Shown here piece after piece: positions 12,195-24,012 of a stretch of DNA of 64,000 nucleotides. Below the pieces are notes generated by a model. That model worked only from the letters and a program-made list of their open reading frames with translations, searched no databases and had not been told where the DNA came from. Where the stretch lies: assembly GCA_905250125.1 (NCBI GenBank), contig CAJNOL010000588.1, positions 56,656 to 120,655 of the forward strand, given 5' to 3'. Origin of the DNA: Rotaria sordida (lineage: Eukaryota; Rotifera; Eurotatoria; Philodinida; Philodinidae). The position numbers and the translations under genes were made by a program. Each line of letters starts with the position of its first letter. The first letter of the stretch is position 1.

Positions 12195-15100
12195 ATGGCC
12201 GATGCTGATAATCGGGTTATTCTAAATGTGGGTGGTATTCGTCATGAGACATGTATGTATTTATTGATTGATCGTGTTTTTTCTAATTTAGTAAATTTGT
12301 TTTTCCTGTTATTTTTTTTTTTTTCTAAAGACAAAGCAACATTAAAGAAAATACCAGCTACACGTCTTTCCCGTCTTACTGAAGCTCTATCAAATTATGA
12401 TTCTGTCCTTAATGAATTTTATTTCGATCGACATCCAGGTGTATTTGCACAAATATTAAATTATTACCGTACAGGTAAATTACATTATCCAACTGATGTT
12501 TGTGGTCCATTATTCGAAACTGAACTTGAATATTGGGGCCTTGATGCTAATCAAGTTGAACCTTGTTGTTGGATGACATATACAACTCATCGGTATATAA
12601 TTACGAATTATATATATATAGATATTGTTTTATTTTATTTTATTATTTTAGAGATACACAAGATGTCCTTGTTGGTCTTGATCGTTTAGATCTCGATGAT
12701 GAACCCATAACAGAGGAAGAAATTCCACATAAATTTGGTTGGGATTTCGATCCAACAATTCGTCATAAAAATATGAGTGTACAAGAATATATGAAAACAT
12801 TACCATGGTTTAAACGTGTACAACCACGTATATGGCAATTATTTGAAGAACCTTATTCTAGTAGTGCAGCTAAAGTATGAGTTTTATTTTTTTGTTCTTT
12901 TGTATTATTCTGAATTAATAATTTTTATATTAGGCAATACAAGTTGTTTCAATCTTTTTTATACTTGTTTCAATTATATCATTTTGTTTAAAAACTCATC
13001 CAACAATGCGTGTACCAACAATAGCATTAATTGAAAATAATTATACAAATTTAACAGCACCTACGTATACATTATATAAAGAACGAACGGAAGCTCATGA
13101 AGCATTTCAATATATTGAAATAGCATGCAATGGTAAATTGAAAATAATTTTCTTTTTAGAAAATAAACATTGTGGTATTTTTTTTAATTTAGTTTGGTTT
13201 ACATTTGAAATTATAACACGTTTTATAGTATCACCAAAAAAATTTGGTTTTATTAGATCACCTGTGAACATTATTGATTTTCTTGCAACATTATCATTTT
13301 ATTTAGATATATTATTTAATAAAGTCTTACCAGCATCATTAACAAATACAGATTTATTTGAATTTTTTTCTATTACACGTATATTTCGTTTATTTAAATT
13401 AACACGTCATTATGGTGGATTAAAAATTCTTATACATACATTTACAGCATCAATGCGTGAATTAATGTTACTTATATTTTTTCTTGTCTTATTCATTGTC
13501 ATATTTGCTTCATTAATTTATTATGCTGAACGTTTACAAAAAAATCCAGATAATGATTTTACATCTATACCGATTGGACTTTGGTGGTCTATTGTAACAA
13601 TGACAACAGTTGGTTATGGTGATATGGTACCTAAAACATATGTTGGAATGATGGTTGGTGGTTTATGTGCATTAACAGGTGTATTAACAATTGCATTACC
13701 AGTTCCTGTTATTGTTGCTAATTTTGCTATGTATTATTCACATACACAAGCACGTTCAAAATTACCGAAGAAACGACGAAGAGTTATGGCTGTGGAACCG
13801 GTTAGACCACCAAGAGGAACTGTTCATGGTGGTGGAGGTGTTGGAGGTGGAGGAGGTGCCGGTGGTGGTGGTGGTAGTAGAGCATTGAATAAATTCGGTA
13901 TGGATATTGGAAAAACAGATGGAACAATGAATACCCAAGGTGCACCACCTGGTGGTGGACCACGAAAAAATCTTATTAAACAAGGTGGTGGTGGCATGGC
14001 TGCCAAACTTGGCATGACTGAAAACAATATTATTCACAATCGAATTGGTAAGATAATCACTATGCCTTATATATAAAGATACATCTCTCTTAAAAAAAGA
14101 TCAAAAAATAAAAAATAAAAATTAGATTTTCTTACATAAAATGTAATAAAATATTTGTGTATATTGAGAATTTTTTTTGAGAAATAAGTATTATTGAAAT
14201 TCTTTTATGTCATTAAACTTTTTTATTTAGTTACCGAAAATTTTCAAGCATTTCTCGAAGGTATATAAACTATATACATGCTTCAATCATTCTTTTCTTT
14301 TCTGTTTTCCTATTCTCATTCATTTCATCTGATCCATTAAACTTCTTTTTTTCTTTATTTCCTTCTGTCGAACCTTACGCTCTTATATATTTTTTTATTT
14401 TATCTTTGTGCCTTATTTATTGTTATACGGAGAGTAATTCACATCAGATATATATACATATCTATATATTCATACACATCTGTCTATGTTTATAGTAAAA
14501 AGTATTTTCTAATACTTCTTTTTGTCTATGGCGTTGCTATATTTCTGCTTAGGAAAAAAAGCATCATGAAGAAATATTCTTTCTTTGCGTATGTTTCTAT
14601 ACTTCTTTGTGAGTCATCGATACCAATGTTTATATCATTTGTTTGTTCGTGCATACATCGAAATTTATTTTCTTTCTATTCGAGCAATCAAACCTAAAGA
14701 CTATGACAATGTGTCTTATTCTAATTCTTATTATTCCTAGTAATATTTATATTACATAAATTCCAGTCGATATTTCATTCATTCACATAGGACATGACGA
14801 TGAAGAACGTATACCAATGATTCAACCTAGTCCAAAGATTAGTAGTCATCATTCTCATGTGACCAAAGTTTAAAAGAAAGAAATTCATAGGATTTTCAAA
14901 TATTTTTAAAAACTAGGTACGATATTTTTTTGCTGCTCATGCCGATCAAAATAGAATTATAATTTTCACATCACGCACTTATATGATAAATTATATATTT
15001 TTTTTTACATGCACGTTGTATATTTTTATGTGACCTATATGATTTTTCTTTTCATGACAAGCAAAAGGGGGAAAAAATGAGGAAATTATAAAAGAAATAA

Positions 15101-15561
15101 AATTAATAAATTACTACATCTCTTTAGATGACCATGCATTGTGATGATTGTAATAAAAATTTTGTAAGTTTATATAGTAAAATAACCAATTATATCCTAA
15201 TGATTCCCCCTTTTTTTGCCTACTCCCTATTTGTTTCCAATATGTTGCATGGTAGATTTAATATTTAATTTTTTTTTTACACAACATTTATTATATTTTT
15301 GTTGTGATATTTGCTTGTTGTTGTTGCTGTTTTATTTTATATTTGTTTGTTTTTTATATTTATATTTATTAAATTTTAAATAGTTATTTTTCTTTCATGT
15401 ATTTTACAGAGGAAATAGAAATGAAAAGTGGAAGTGTTAATACATCACCAATAAACAATAGTACAAGTACAATCGATACACAAGGTGATAATCAAAAACT
15501 AGATCAACATTTATCATCTCGTGTACAATCATCACGTACAATTCTTACTGATGTTACTTAA
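12195..15561 (+). CDS. Shaw/KCNC-like: Voltage-gated potassium channel, Shaw/Kv3 subfamily, with alternative C-terminal exons
   Basis: Exons 12195-12252, 12331-12592, 12652-12874, 12934-13132, 13193-14047 and 14231-14260, then either 14791-14873 (569 aa total) or 15410-15561 (592 aa); every junction keeps phase. The N-terminal T1 domain has [17 protein letters not shown]-like YFDRHPG and the zinc-site segment ending EPCCW typical of Kv2-4. Six transmembrane segments follow. S4 reads [18 protein letters not shown] (about 309-326), charge-poor as in fly Shaw. The selectivity filter TVGYGD is at residues 386-391, with an S6 PVPVIV hinge. The tail carries Gly runs encoded at 13828-13881. The start ATG begins [14 protein letters not shown], which matches the family start. 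The tetramer would conduct delayed-rectifier K+ current in the plasma membrane, probably in neurons or muscle. Reading through the 14047 donor gives a third, shorter end at 14076. Confidence 0.95.
13828..13881 (+). repeat. GGT/GGA-repeat coding poly-glycine in the Kv tail
   Basis: Trinucleotide-rich run encoding three Gly blocks separated by Val and Ala. It lies after the basic KKRRRV stretch that follows S6. Such tracts are length-variable and lie in the disordered cytosolic tail. Confidence 0.85.
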
Positions 15562-16241
15562 TTAAAAAATAATTTATTAAGAAAATATTCTCAATCAAAA
15601 TCATAATCCCTCTTATGAATGCTTACAATAGACATACGCACATATATAAAAAACGTGAATGCCGTCCTGTACAGTTGAATGTAGTCTTAATTCTTTCTTT
15701 CTTTCTCTATCGAGTTCCTATTTTATATTGTTGCCAAATTGTGATTGAATTCTTCTTCTTTTTTTCCTCGTTCTTTTTTTTTTGTCTTCTCACTTGTTTT
15801 CATTTCATACCACATTTGTTCGGAGAGCAGTCATAAGAAATAAACGAAAGAATTTATAATGAAAAACAAACTAAATATATTTATATATATATATATATAT
15901 ATATATAAGAAACTTGTTCGATCGATCGACTAATCATCAGAGAATGGATGCTAAATTTAATTAACTTTTAGCGTATGCATGGAACAATTAGATAACGATG
16001 AAGAATACTCATAGTAGCTGATAAATAAGAGAAGAAAACAAATTATATGAAGACACGATTTCCCTTAAGAATTTCATCGACAAGCCAAAAGAAAAAGATG
16101 ATGATAACCTTGACAGTAGAACCTGTCTGGGAATTCATTTATATATAGCAAAAAAAAAAAAAAGAAAAGAAACAATCAAACAAATTGTGAATAGCGAAAA
16201 AAAAGCAACTTTGACATTAGGGAATAAGTCAATGATCATAT
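15562..16241. other. 3' flank of the Kv gene and convergent 3' flank of the next gene
   Basis: Convergent intergenic space holding CT-rich sequence, a (TA)n microsatellite at about 15876-15906 and a GATCGATCGA run at 15919-15928. No coding or RNA gene is apparent. Confidence 0.6.
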
Positions 16242-19200
16242 TCATGTTCGTAATTCTTTACCAAAACTTGCATCAATACGACGAATATAGTCTTCACACC
16301 AATCACGTAATGATTGCTTAATTAAATAAAAGATTATTGATATATATAAATATATATATTTATATTTATGTGTTAAGGAAGTGAAATAAATAACTTACTT
16401 CACATGTTGTTATAATTGATTTGATTTCCGCATGTTGAATAATTGGTTCAATATCTGTATCACTATATAATGAAGATTCCCATTCATGTGGCAAAGTCTA
16501 TTAATAAAAAAAATATTAAATTTTTTTTTTCCATTTTTTTTTAATTACATACAAGTATTTGAGAACTGGATTTAACTGCTCGTCGACCAATATAAGAAAT
16601 AACCGATGCTAGAACTTTAAGACTAACTAATTGATTTTTTGGTAATTCACCAAGTATAAATCGATATTTAGTTGGTTTAATAAGTAACTTAAAAATGAAG
16701 TAAAACAAAAAATCAAAGAAAATTTTAGTTGATTAAAATATTCAACTTACTGTTGTAACAAGTGCTCGAAAGATAAAAATACCAATAAGTAAAAGTATTG
16801 CTCGTTGTTTAGTTATATTTATAATTTTTGATTTATGAAATTCAAGAATATTCTTCAAGAAAATAATCTATAAAAATAAAACAAAAAATAAGATAAACCT
16901 TACTTTTTCACATTGCCAAAAATAATTATCAGGAAATGGATTTCCATCTTGAATAAGTGCTGATACAGCTGAATTTTTTGCTGTACCTAAAATACCATCT
17001 TTTGGCTAAAACAAAAAAATGAAAAAAAAAATCGTTTTTTTTTAAATTGATTTATTAAATTGATTCTTTTTTTTACCATAAAATCAACAATTTTTGAAAT
17101 AACATTATTTACTGCTTGACCAATAATATTAATTGCTTCAGAATAATATTTTGATGATTTATCTAATGCATGTTTTAATTCAATTGAATTAGTTATAGCT
17201 TGAATAAGTGCATTATAAATTGGTCCATCAGGTTCAAGATAAACACGATGTAATGCAACCATTATTTCTTGTATACGAATTTTATGTATTGTTGCACTTA
17301 ATGTTTGACTTCGACGATTCTTTACATAGATTAGAAATTTATTTTATTGTTCTTGTCATTTTTATACTTACTAATCGATTTTTAGCAGCATCATGTTTGA
17401 TAATATTTATAAACAAAATGCCAATAGCTGCTTTTTGAAATAATAATCGTGGATGAAATTTATTATTTTGTTTTGATTTTTGTTGTTGTTGCGGAGGATT
17501 TCCTTCAGTAAAAAAACCATAATGACCTATGATATAAATAAAATATGATTATATTAACATTTTTCTGGTTCGATAAAGCAAAACGAAATTTAGAACGTTA
17601 ATCAATGTCATATTCTCGATTCTGCTCTAATAGAGCCAAATAAAAGAATTCTTTGATTTGCTAATTTTTTAAATGAATCTATTAGTTGTTTGAATAATTA
17701 TTATAGAAGAAAAAAATAACAATAATCAAATTTTAGTTTTATTTACCATTTTCTGATTTTTTTCCTGATTTTTGTTTATTTTGACTATGTTGATGATTAA
17801 TAATATATGGATTATTTTCACCATCTGATTGATCTATTTCAGAATCTATAGATACATCAGATTCTAATCATATGAACAAAAGAAAAAAAAAATACTATTA
17901 ATAACAATTAATACTAATTCTATGTAACATACTATCTTTTGAGACAGATCCTGGTTTACTTGTTCGAGTTTGATCATGATGTTGAGATGAGCCAATTAAT
18001 TCTACAGTTAAATTCGCGCACACACATATATTTAGATTTAAAAAAAAAAAGCAAAAACAAAGCACACAACACAAATAATTAATGCAGCAGACAAAAGGGT
18101 TTATTTTATTAAAGGGTTTATTTTTATTATGAAATAGTGAATATATAGGTGCAATAATATTAAGCTGGTTCGACGTGCAATTTTAAATGATCACCTGTTC
18201 TTGATGAAAGAAATATATCACTTGGTAATTCAATTAAATGTTCCGTGTGATCAGGTAAATTTAATGGTAGAGGTTGTTGATAATTTCGATATTGTTGAGG
18301 ATTACGTTTAGCTTGATAAAGAGCTGAATTGGATAGATTTCTTTAAAAAGTAAGAAAAACAAAAACAAAAAATTAATTAATTATTGTGTTTAGATTAAAA
18401 ATTAGTTAATTACTGTGTTCGACTTAAACGATTTGAATCAATTCCAGGTGATATTGGAGGTAATATTGAATAGGAATTTGTACGTATCATATTATTCATA
18501 TTTAACTAAAACAAAAAATCAATTTATTCATTTTGATTTACTAAAAATTTTCGAAATCTGATATAAACATCATCAGGATCAGGTTGAATACGATTAGAAT
18601 AATCAACTTTTGATCGAACCATTTGATTTAAACTATTTGGATTTGTTCGAATAAAATCTTTAATCAAAGAAAAACATCAGCTGAAATTTCATATTTATTA
18701 AATAAACCTTGTCCGATACGACTTGACGATGCTGTATTTGTAAAAAATATATCATCATCTTGTTGTTGACTACGAAATGACGCTTGTCGTCCAATAATTG
18801 AAGAATCTACAAAATATTTAAAAAACAAAATTTAATATCCATGGAAGCTTAAAATTTCTTTTTTTTTTTGTACCATAATATGGATTGTAACCTCCCAGGC
18901 CCCGTCGTTGACGGTCAATAGCTGCCTGAAAACAAAAAAACAAAGATTCAATCTATAGAATCAAAAGAAAAGAAATTCTAATTTTAATAACATACATCAA
19001 GTCGTCGATAAGCTAAATGACGTCTAGCCATTGAATCAATTAAATCATCCATATTAGAAGATGAATATTGTCGGTCTCCAATTGTATCTATATTTAAAAA
19101 ACTTATATATTTAATAGGTTATTTTCATTATATACTATTTGAAGGTTGTAAATGTAACCGAGGATCATAAGAATAATTTGATATCGTTAATTGTTGATTT

Positions 19201-20914
19201 GATCGACGACCACCATGTAAGGATTCCTAAAAAGGAAATAATTAATTCAATAAGAGATTTTTCTTTTTTTCTTTTTTATTGTTATCATCATTTATCTCAC
19301 TTGTATTCGTCGTATTTCTAAATCTCGTTCAATATCTGAATGATCTTGAGGATTATTTTCCATTCCTATGCGATCTAAATATATAGATATACATTTAATG
19401 TTCTTGCCAATGATAGGTGGCATGTATGTTTACAAGTGTGCAATCAAAGCAAAACTCGTGTTTGTCTACGTGATAAAAATTTGACTACCTCGAGATAATC
19501 TCGAAAAATTACCAATAAATATCGGAGTGTCAATAGATAATGGCGAATATGATGTTTGTTGACTCAAAATCTTTGGTTTAACTCGTTGATAAATTAAATT
19601 GTTTGATGAACTAATATCATGTAAATAATGTTCTGTTGATTTAGAAGATGAAAGAGAAAGTTGTTCTTCTGAAAAAAGTTTTTTCTTTGTTTTTTAGAAT
19701 AAATTATTTTTCTTGTTGTGTTTTTTTTTAAATGTACACATAAGAGAAAAGTACATACGTGTTCGTTTAATATAATCATCCGTACTACGACGTTGATGTT
19801 GAAGTTCCTAAAAATGAAAAATTTTAAATAATAATTAATGCAAATTAACTGAATAATAATTTACGGAATCAATTAAACGAAGACGAAGTTTATGAATATT
19901 ATCTTCAACATTAGCATCCATTGATCGTGGTAGAAACTAGAGAAATTAAATCGATGCAAATGAAAAAAAAAAAAAGAAAAAAAAATCAAGTTTGTAATGG
20001 ATACAAAACAAAATTTTTTTTATTCTTCATTTTTTCTTCTTCTACTTAACAAAGACACGTTAAAGAACGTGTCGTTTCTTTGGTTGTAGTTGTATGTTGT
20101 CGTCATAGTCGATCGCTGCTGTTGCTGTCACCATTAAAATATGATCTTTCCACTTCAGTTTTAGTGTAGGAATGAGAGAAAAATTTCAATTTCTTCTTTT
20201 ACCCTCAAACTTTTATTTCTTACTTTTTTTTTTTTCTTATATAAAAAAAAAATGCTGAAAAGTGTTATTCTAAATGAGACAAACACTTACGCTGACATCA
20301 AACGGAAATCGTGCATAGACAGGCACACGATCATTATCAATAGACACAACTGGAAGGCCATCATCATCAGTTAGTGTTGGTATGACAACGGATTCTTCTG
20401 TCTAATAGAAAATATTTAAATGCTATTATTTATATATATATCAAATTACACAGACGTCATTATTATTTAATCTCAGTTGTTGTTGTTGTTGCATTAGATA
20501 AAAGTTTTCTGCTGACGGTGGTGGTGCTATCGGAGGTAGATTTTGTTCATGAGGAATTAATGAACTGAATGATGAACTGATAATATATGATTTTTCATGA
20601 TTTTCATTACTAATAGTAGTAGCATTAATAGTTAAGCCAGTTAATGGATCATATTTTGGATTATTTGAATTATGGAGTCCACCAATGTGTGATGTTGTTT
20701 GAGCAAAACGAGCTGGTGACTGATTGACAATTTGTTTTGAATGCATTGCTCGAATCAGTGATTCGGGATGTGAAGGTTGACCATTGACATGAAAGCTTTG
20801 TGTCCGTCGGGTACTTCTTGATATTGGTGTTCGAAAACGTACTGCACCAGGTACTGCAGGAATCTTTCCAGGTGCTGCTGATGGATTAAGAGACTGTCGT
20901 CTTACCTGTGCCAT
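16242..20914 (-). CDS. Uncharacterised 916-residue protein: disordered N-terminal half, helical C-terminal domain
   Basis: Twenty-two exons were assembled from 20914 down to the TGA at 16242-16244: 20450-20914, 20291-20401, 19865-19936, 19759-19807, 19489-19668, 19301-19374, 19136-19226, 18996-19087, 18874-18925, 18708-18806, 18542-18657, 18414-18505, 18195-18340, 17933-18001, 17747-17863, 17372-17526, 17077-17319, 16904-17005, 16751-16867, 16553-16687, 16399-16497, 16242-16316. All junctions keep phase. Residues 1 to about 560 are Ser/Gln/Asn/Arg-rich and look disordered, with short ordered pieces such as PVYARFPFDVS and DDLIDSMARRHLAYRRLD. From about 600 to 916 the chain is uninterrupted helix-type sequence (for example ALHRVYLEPDGPIYNALIQA) ending DWCEDYIRRIDASFGKELRT. 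No signal peptide or clear membrane helix. I do not recognise the family; a cytosolic scaffold is a guess. Head-to-head with BAG1. Confidence 0.85.
18100..18162 (-). terminator. Possible intronic polyadenylation and alternative stop within the 916-aa gene
   Basis: If the donor at 18194 is not used, exon 18195-18340 reads on for eleven codons (GDHLKLHVEPA) to a TAA at 18160-18162. On the minus strand AATAAA hexamers follow at 18122-18117 and 18105-18100. This would yield a short isoform lacking the helical C-terminal domain. Splicing to 17933-18001 keeps phase equally well, so both ends are structurally possible. Confidence 0.5.
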
Positions 20915-21429
20915 ATGTACATCGAGATTGATTGTGAGAATACAAATGATGCTAAAAACAAATTCGTATAATTCTTTAATCCTTCGGTGATTCTATAATG
21001 TAAGAAAAAAAAGAGCAAATACAAATAAATACTGCAAAAATTACAGATTAAACAAACAGAAAAAGTAATAAAAAAGTAATTCAAAACTATCAATAGAAAC
21101 CAAACAAGATATTTAAAATAACAATTCAACTATCAACATTAGCTAGTTCTCTTTTTTTTTTAAAAAGAAAAAAAAATAAAAGAATTCTTTTCCTTTCTCT
21201 ATCATATTCTTTGTCATATGAGTTCAGACATTAAAAATAAATTAGTTCATAAAAGAGAAAAAAACAATATATAAATATTTAATTTTTGATATTTACTGTC
21301 AAATAGCGTCATCTCTTTTCATTGAACTTTTCAATTGTTTTCTTTTCCATAGAAACTTAAGTAAAAATGGTTAAAGATACCACAGTAACGTTTAATTGTA
21401 TCATTTTCATTGTTAAACATTTATAAAAC
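20915..21429. promoter_or_regulatory. Head-to-head intergenic region, candidate bidirectional promoter
   Basis: The 515 bp between the divergent start codons at 20914 (minus) and 21430 (plus) must contain both promoters. It is A/T-homopolymer-rich. No TATA or initiator element could be assigned with confidence. Confidence 0.5.
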
Positions 21430-22361
21430 ATGACAAATACAGACATTAAAAGTCGTTTTTATATTGTACATCTTGAAGTTGCACATGGTAACAAAAAGAT
21501 ATTTTCTTCTTGGAACTCAATTATATATATTTTCATATAGGTTCTGATCGATATGATATTCATCTTCATATGGAACATTCACCTTTGGTTAGAGATCTTA
21601 TGGAAGAAGTTGAAAAAAAAGCTCGAGTTACAATGATGAATCAACAATTACTTTATCGTGGTAAGATTTTCTAATTGATAACTTAATATCTGTTTGAAAT
21701 GATTACTTCTTCCTTTTCCTTGCTTTTTTTAGGACAACGTTTACATATGACACCTGATGAACCATTAGAAAATTTTGGTTTATTTAATGGAAATCGTATT
21801 ATTTTAGTTGGAGAAAAAGTTTGCTAAACAAAAAAACCTCGATGTATTTTTCTTTTTTTCTAAAATAAAAAAAAAATATTTTTTAGTTGACTGGTATAGA
21901 AGATGAACATTTTAGACGTTTATTAAGTGTTGAAAAAGATGTTAAAGTAATTAATGATGTAATTGAACTTGTTTGTCGTGATTTTGAAAATTTAAAACAA
22001 GTAAGAATTATTTCTAATCAATAAGAATAGTGTATTTTGTTTTTTTTTTATTCGCAACTAACATATTAGAGTCAACAATCACGAGATCGATGTGAACAGT
22101 TACTTCGTGATTTACAATCACATGGTGAACGTTGTCGTTCTGATTTAAAAACATTTCAATCAATTGCTAGTAATTTAAAAATTGAACAATCCGAAATTGA
22201 TGCTTATAGAAAAAAGAATCAAGTCAATGCATTGATTCAAGTCTGTCTTGTTTTTATTATGACATTGAAATTGTCACACAGCTTTCTTTTGATTGTAGGA
22301 TCGTCTAGATATTTTATCAAATTTGCTTTCTGCTATTTCGTCATATGACGGTAGCAAGTGA
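21430..22361 (+). CDS. BAG1: BAG1-type co-chaperone: ubiquitin-like plus BAG domain
   Basis: Six exons (21430-21487, 21541-21660, 21733-21818, 21887-22000, 22070-22240, 22299-22361) give 203 residues. Residues about 10-85 form a ubiquitin-like domain with the QQLLYRGQRL turn typical of BAG1. After LTGIEDEHFRRL, residues about 105-203 form the helical BAG bundle, with VINDVIELVCRDFENLK and a final DRLDILSNLLSAI helix. BAG domains bind the Hsp70/Hsc70 ATPase domain and promote nucleotide exchange; the ubiquitin-like part links the chaperone to the proteasome. The protein has no signal peptide and should be cytosolic or nuclear. The length is close to the short BAG1 isoform of vertebrates. An upstream ATG at about 21367 is out of frame with this protein, so 21430 is preferred. 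Confidence 0.92.
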
Positions 22362-22839
22362 CAATCGTTTTCCTATCAATCAATAGTTTTTTCGTTTTTT
22401 TTTTAATTACTGGAACAATATTTTTTTCACTTGAATTTGTGTGATATATAAATAAATGCGCGACAGTCTCAATGTCGTCATTGATTTCTTTTGATAGCAA
22501 ATAAACGAATGAAGGTGAGGGAGAGAGAGAGAGAGAAAGAAAAGTTATGACGCGCATCAGTGATTTGCGTGTTAAAGTATGAAAGTAAATGAGCGTACAT
22601 AATGTACAAATGAAACATTCAGGTGTAGTTTTTTGATCATGCTCATTGGTCTGTTTTCTTTTTTGTAACCAAATTAGGTATGTATAGATCGCAATTTTTT
22701 TTGCGCTTTTTTTCCTTGTCATAGTCGAATCATTCTAAAGAAATATTGGTATAAATACGTGATATAGAATACAAAAGTGAAGTAATTGAATATAAACAAG
22801 CAGTTAACTTGCTTCTATATTCGAAAAAAAACCAAGAAA

Positions 22840-24012
22840 ATGGGTTTCGGTTTAAGTAAACTTCAATTAATGGTTAAAGCTATTGAAAATCAAGATGCTA
22901 GCGAATTAAGAACAGTTATTAAAGATTTAAGTAGCATAGAAATTCGTAATTTATGCAAGTCTTATGTACCATCTGATGAATATCTATGCACTATACTTCA
23001 TTATGTAGCGTGGCAAGGTATTATATACATTCTTATTTATATTGATTTTAAAATTGTTTTAATTCTATAGATAATCCGGATTTGTTAGCACCACTATTAG
23101 ATTATGTTGATGAGTTGGAAATGCGTGATGGACATGGCTGGACTCCATTAATGACAGCTGTTAATCGTGGTAGTAAACAAAATGTTCGTATGTTATTAGC
23201 ACGTGGTGCTCAAATTGATTGTGATTGGGTTGGAGGTATGAGTCTTGTTGCAGATGCTATGAATTTCGGTGATGTTGGTAAGATTAATTATTTCTAATAA
23301 AACAATAGTATTATTTTGATTATATATATATACATATATTTAGAGCTTATAACAATACTTATGGATCATGGAGCTCGTGTTGCACCAACACCTGATATGC
23401 TTGATGATAGTCAAAATGAAAATGCATTTTATTTATTACATTATGCAGTTGATGATGGTTACTATGATATAGCAAAATTATTAATTGAAAAAGGCAAAAT
23501 ACCAATGAATACATTAGACCAATCAGGTTGGAGTCCAATGCATTTAGCTGCAGGACATAATAATATAGACATACTAACATTACTTATAGAAAAAGGTGCT
23601 GATATTAATGTTAAAGTAAGAAATATTCATTTATATTGATTATAAAAGACTTTATCATGTATATATTTAGGATTCTGATGGCAATACACCATTAGCATGG
23701 GCAAGAGAACTGGATGCTACTGAGGCTGTTAATGAGTTACAAGCACGTGGTGGTATAGCTGATAAAATATGGCATGGAGAGAAACCCGAACTGAAAACTT
23801 TAGAAGAGCGTGAACAAGAAGCAATCGCAGAAGATAACGATGATCAAGATGCTGAAGAAAAAAAACTGGAAGCTAAAATTAATGGTATTGAACATGATCG
23901 ATTTGAAATTGAAGTTGAAGATGCAAAATTAAAACCACCAAAATATCCAAATGGGAAAGATTTCAAAATGGCTGATGGACTTCAACGTCAACGTTCCGAT
24001 GAAACATATTAA
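22840..24012 (+). CDS. Ankyrin-repeat protein with charged C-terminal tail
   Basis: Four exons (22840-23017, 23071-23277, 23344-23615, 23671-24012) encode 332 residues. Ankyrin repeats run from about residue 45 to 245. The clearest are GHGWTPLMTAVNRGSKQNVRMLL, followed by ARGAQID, then SGWSPMHLAAGHNNIDILTLL with EKGADIN, and DSDGNTPLAWARE. The last 85 residues are Glu/Asp/Lys-rich and probably disordered. There is no enzyme domain, signal peptide or membrane helix, so the role is most likely protein binding in the cytosol. The ATG at 22840 starts MGFGLSKLQLMVKAIE; an N-myristoyl signal is conceivable (MG start) but not typical. Same strand as BAG1, 478 bp downstream; each probably has its own promoter. 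The exact family within ankyrin proteins is not recognised. Confidence 0.9.

Noticed and set aside
13762..14037. Open frames on the minus strand opposite the Kv tail
   Set aside because: They are antisense shadows of the Gly-rich repeat, giving Pro- or Thr-rich runs.
22333..22722. 129-residue minus-strand frame between BAG1 and the ankyrin gene
   Set aside because: Low-complexity Lys/Thr/Ser-rich sequence with no family match; overlaps the 3' end of BAG1 and the promoter of the next gene.
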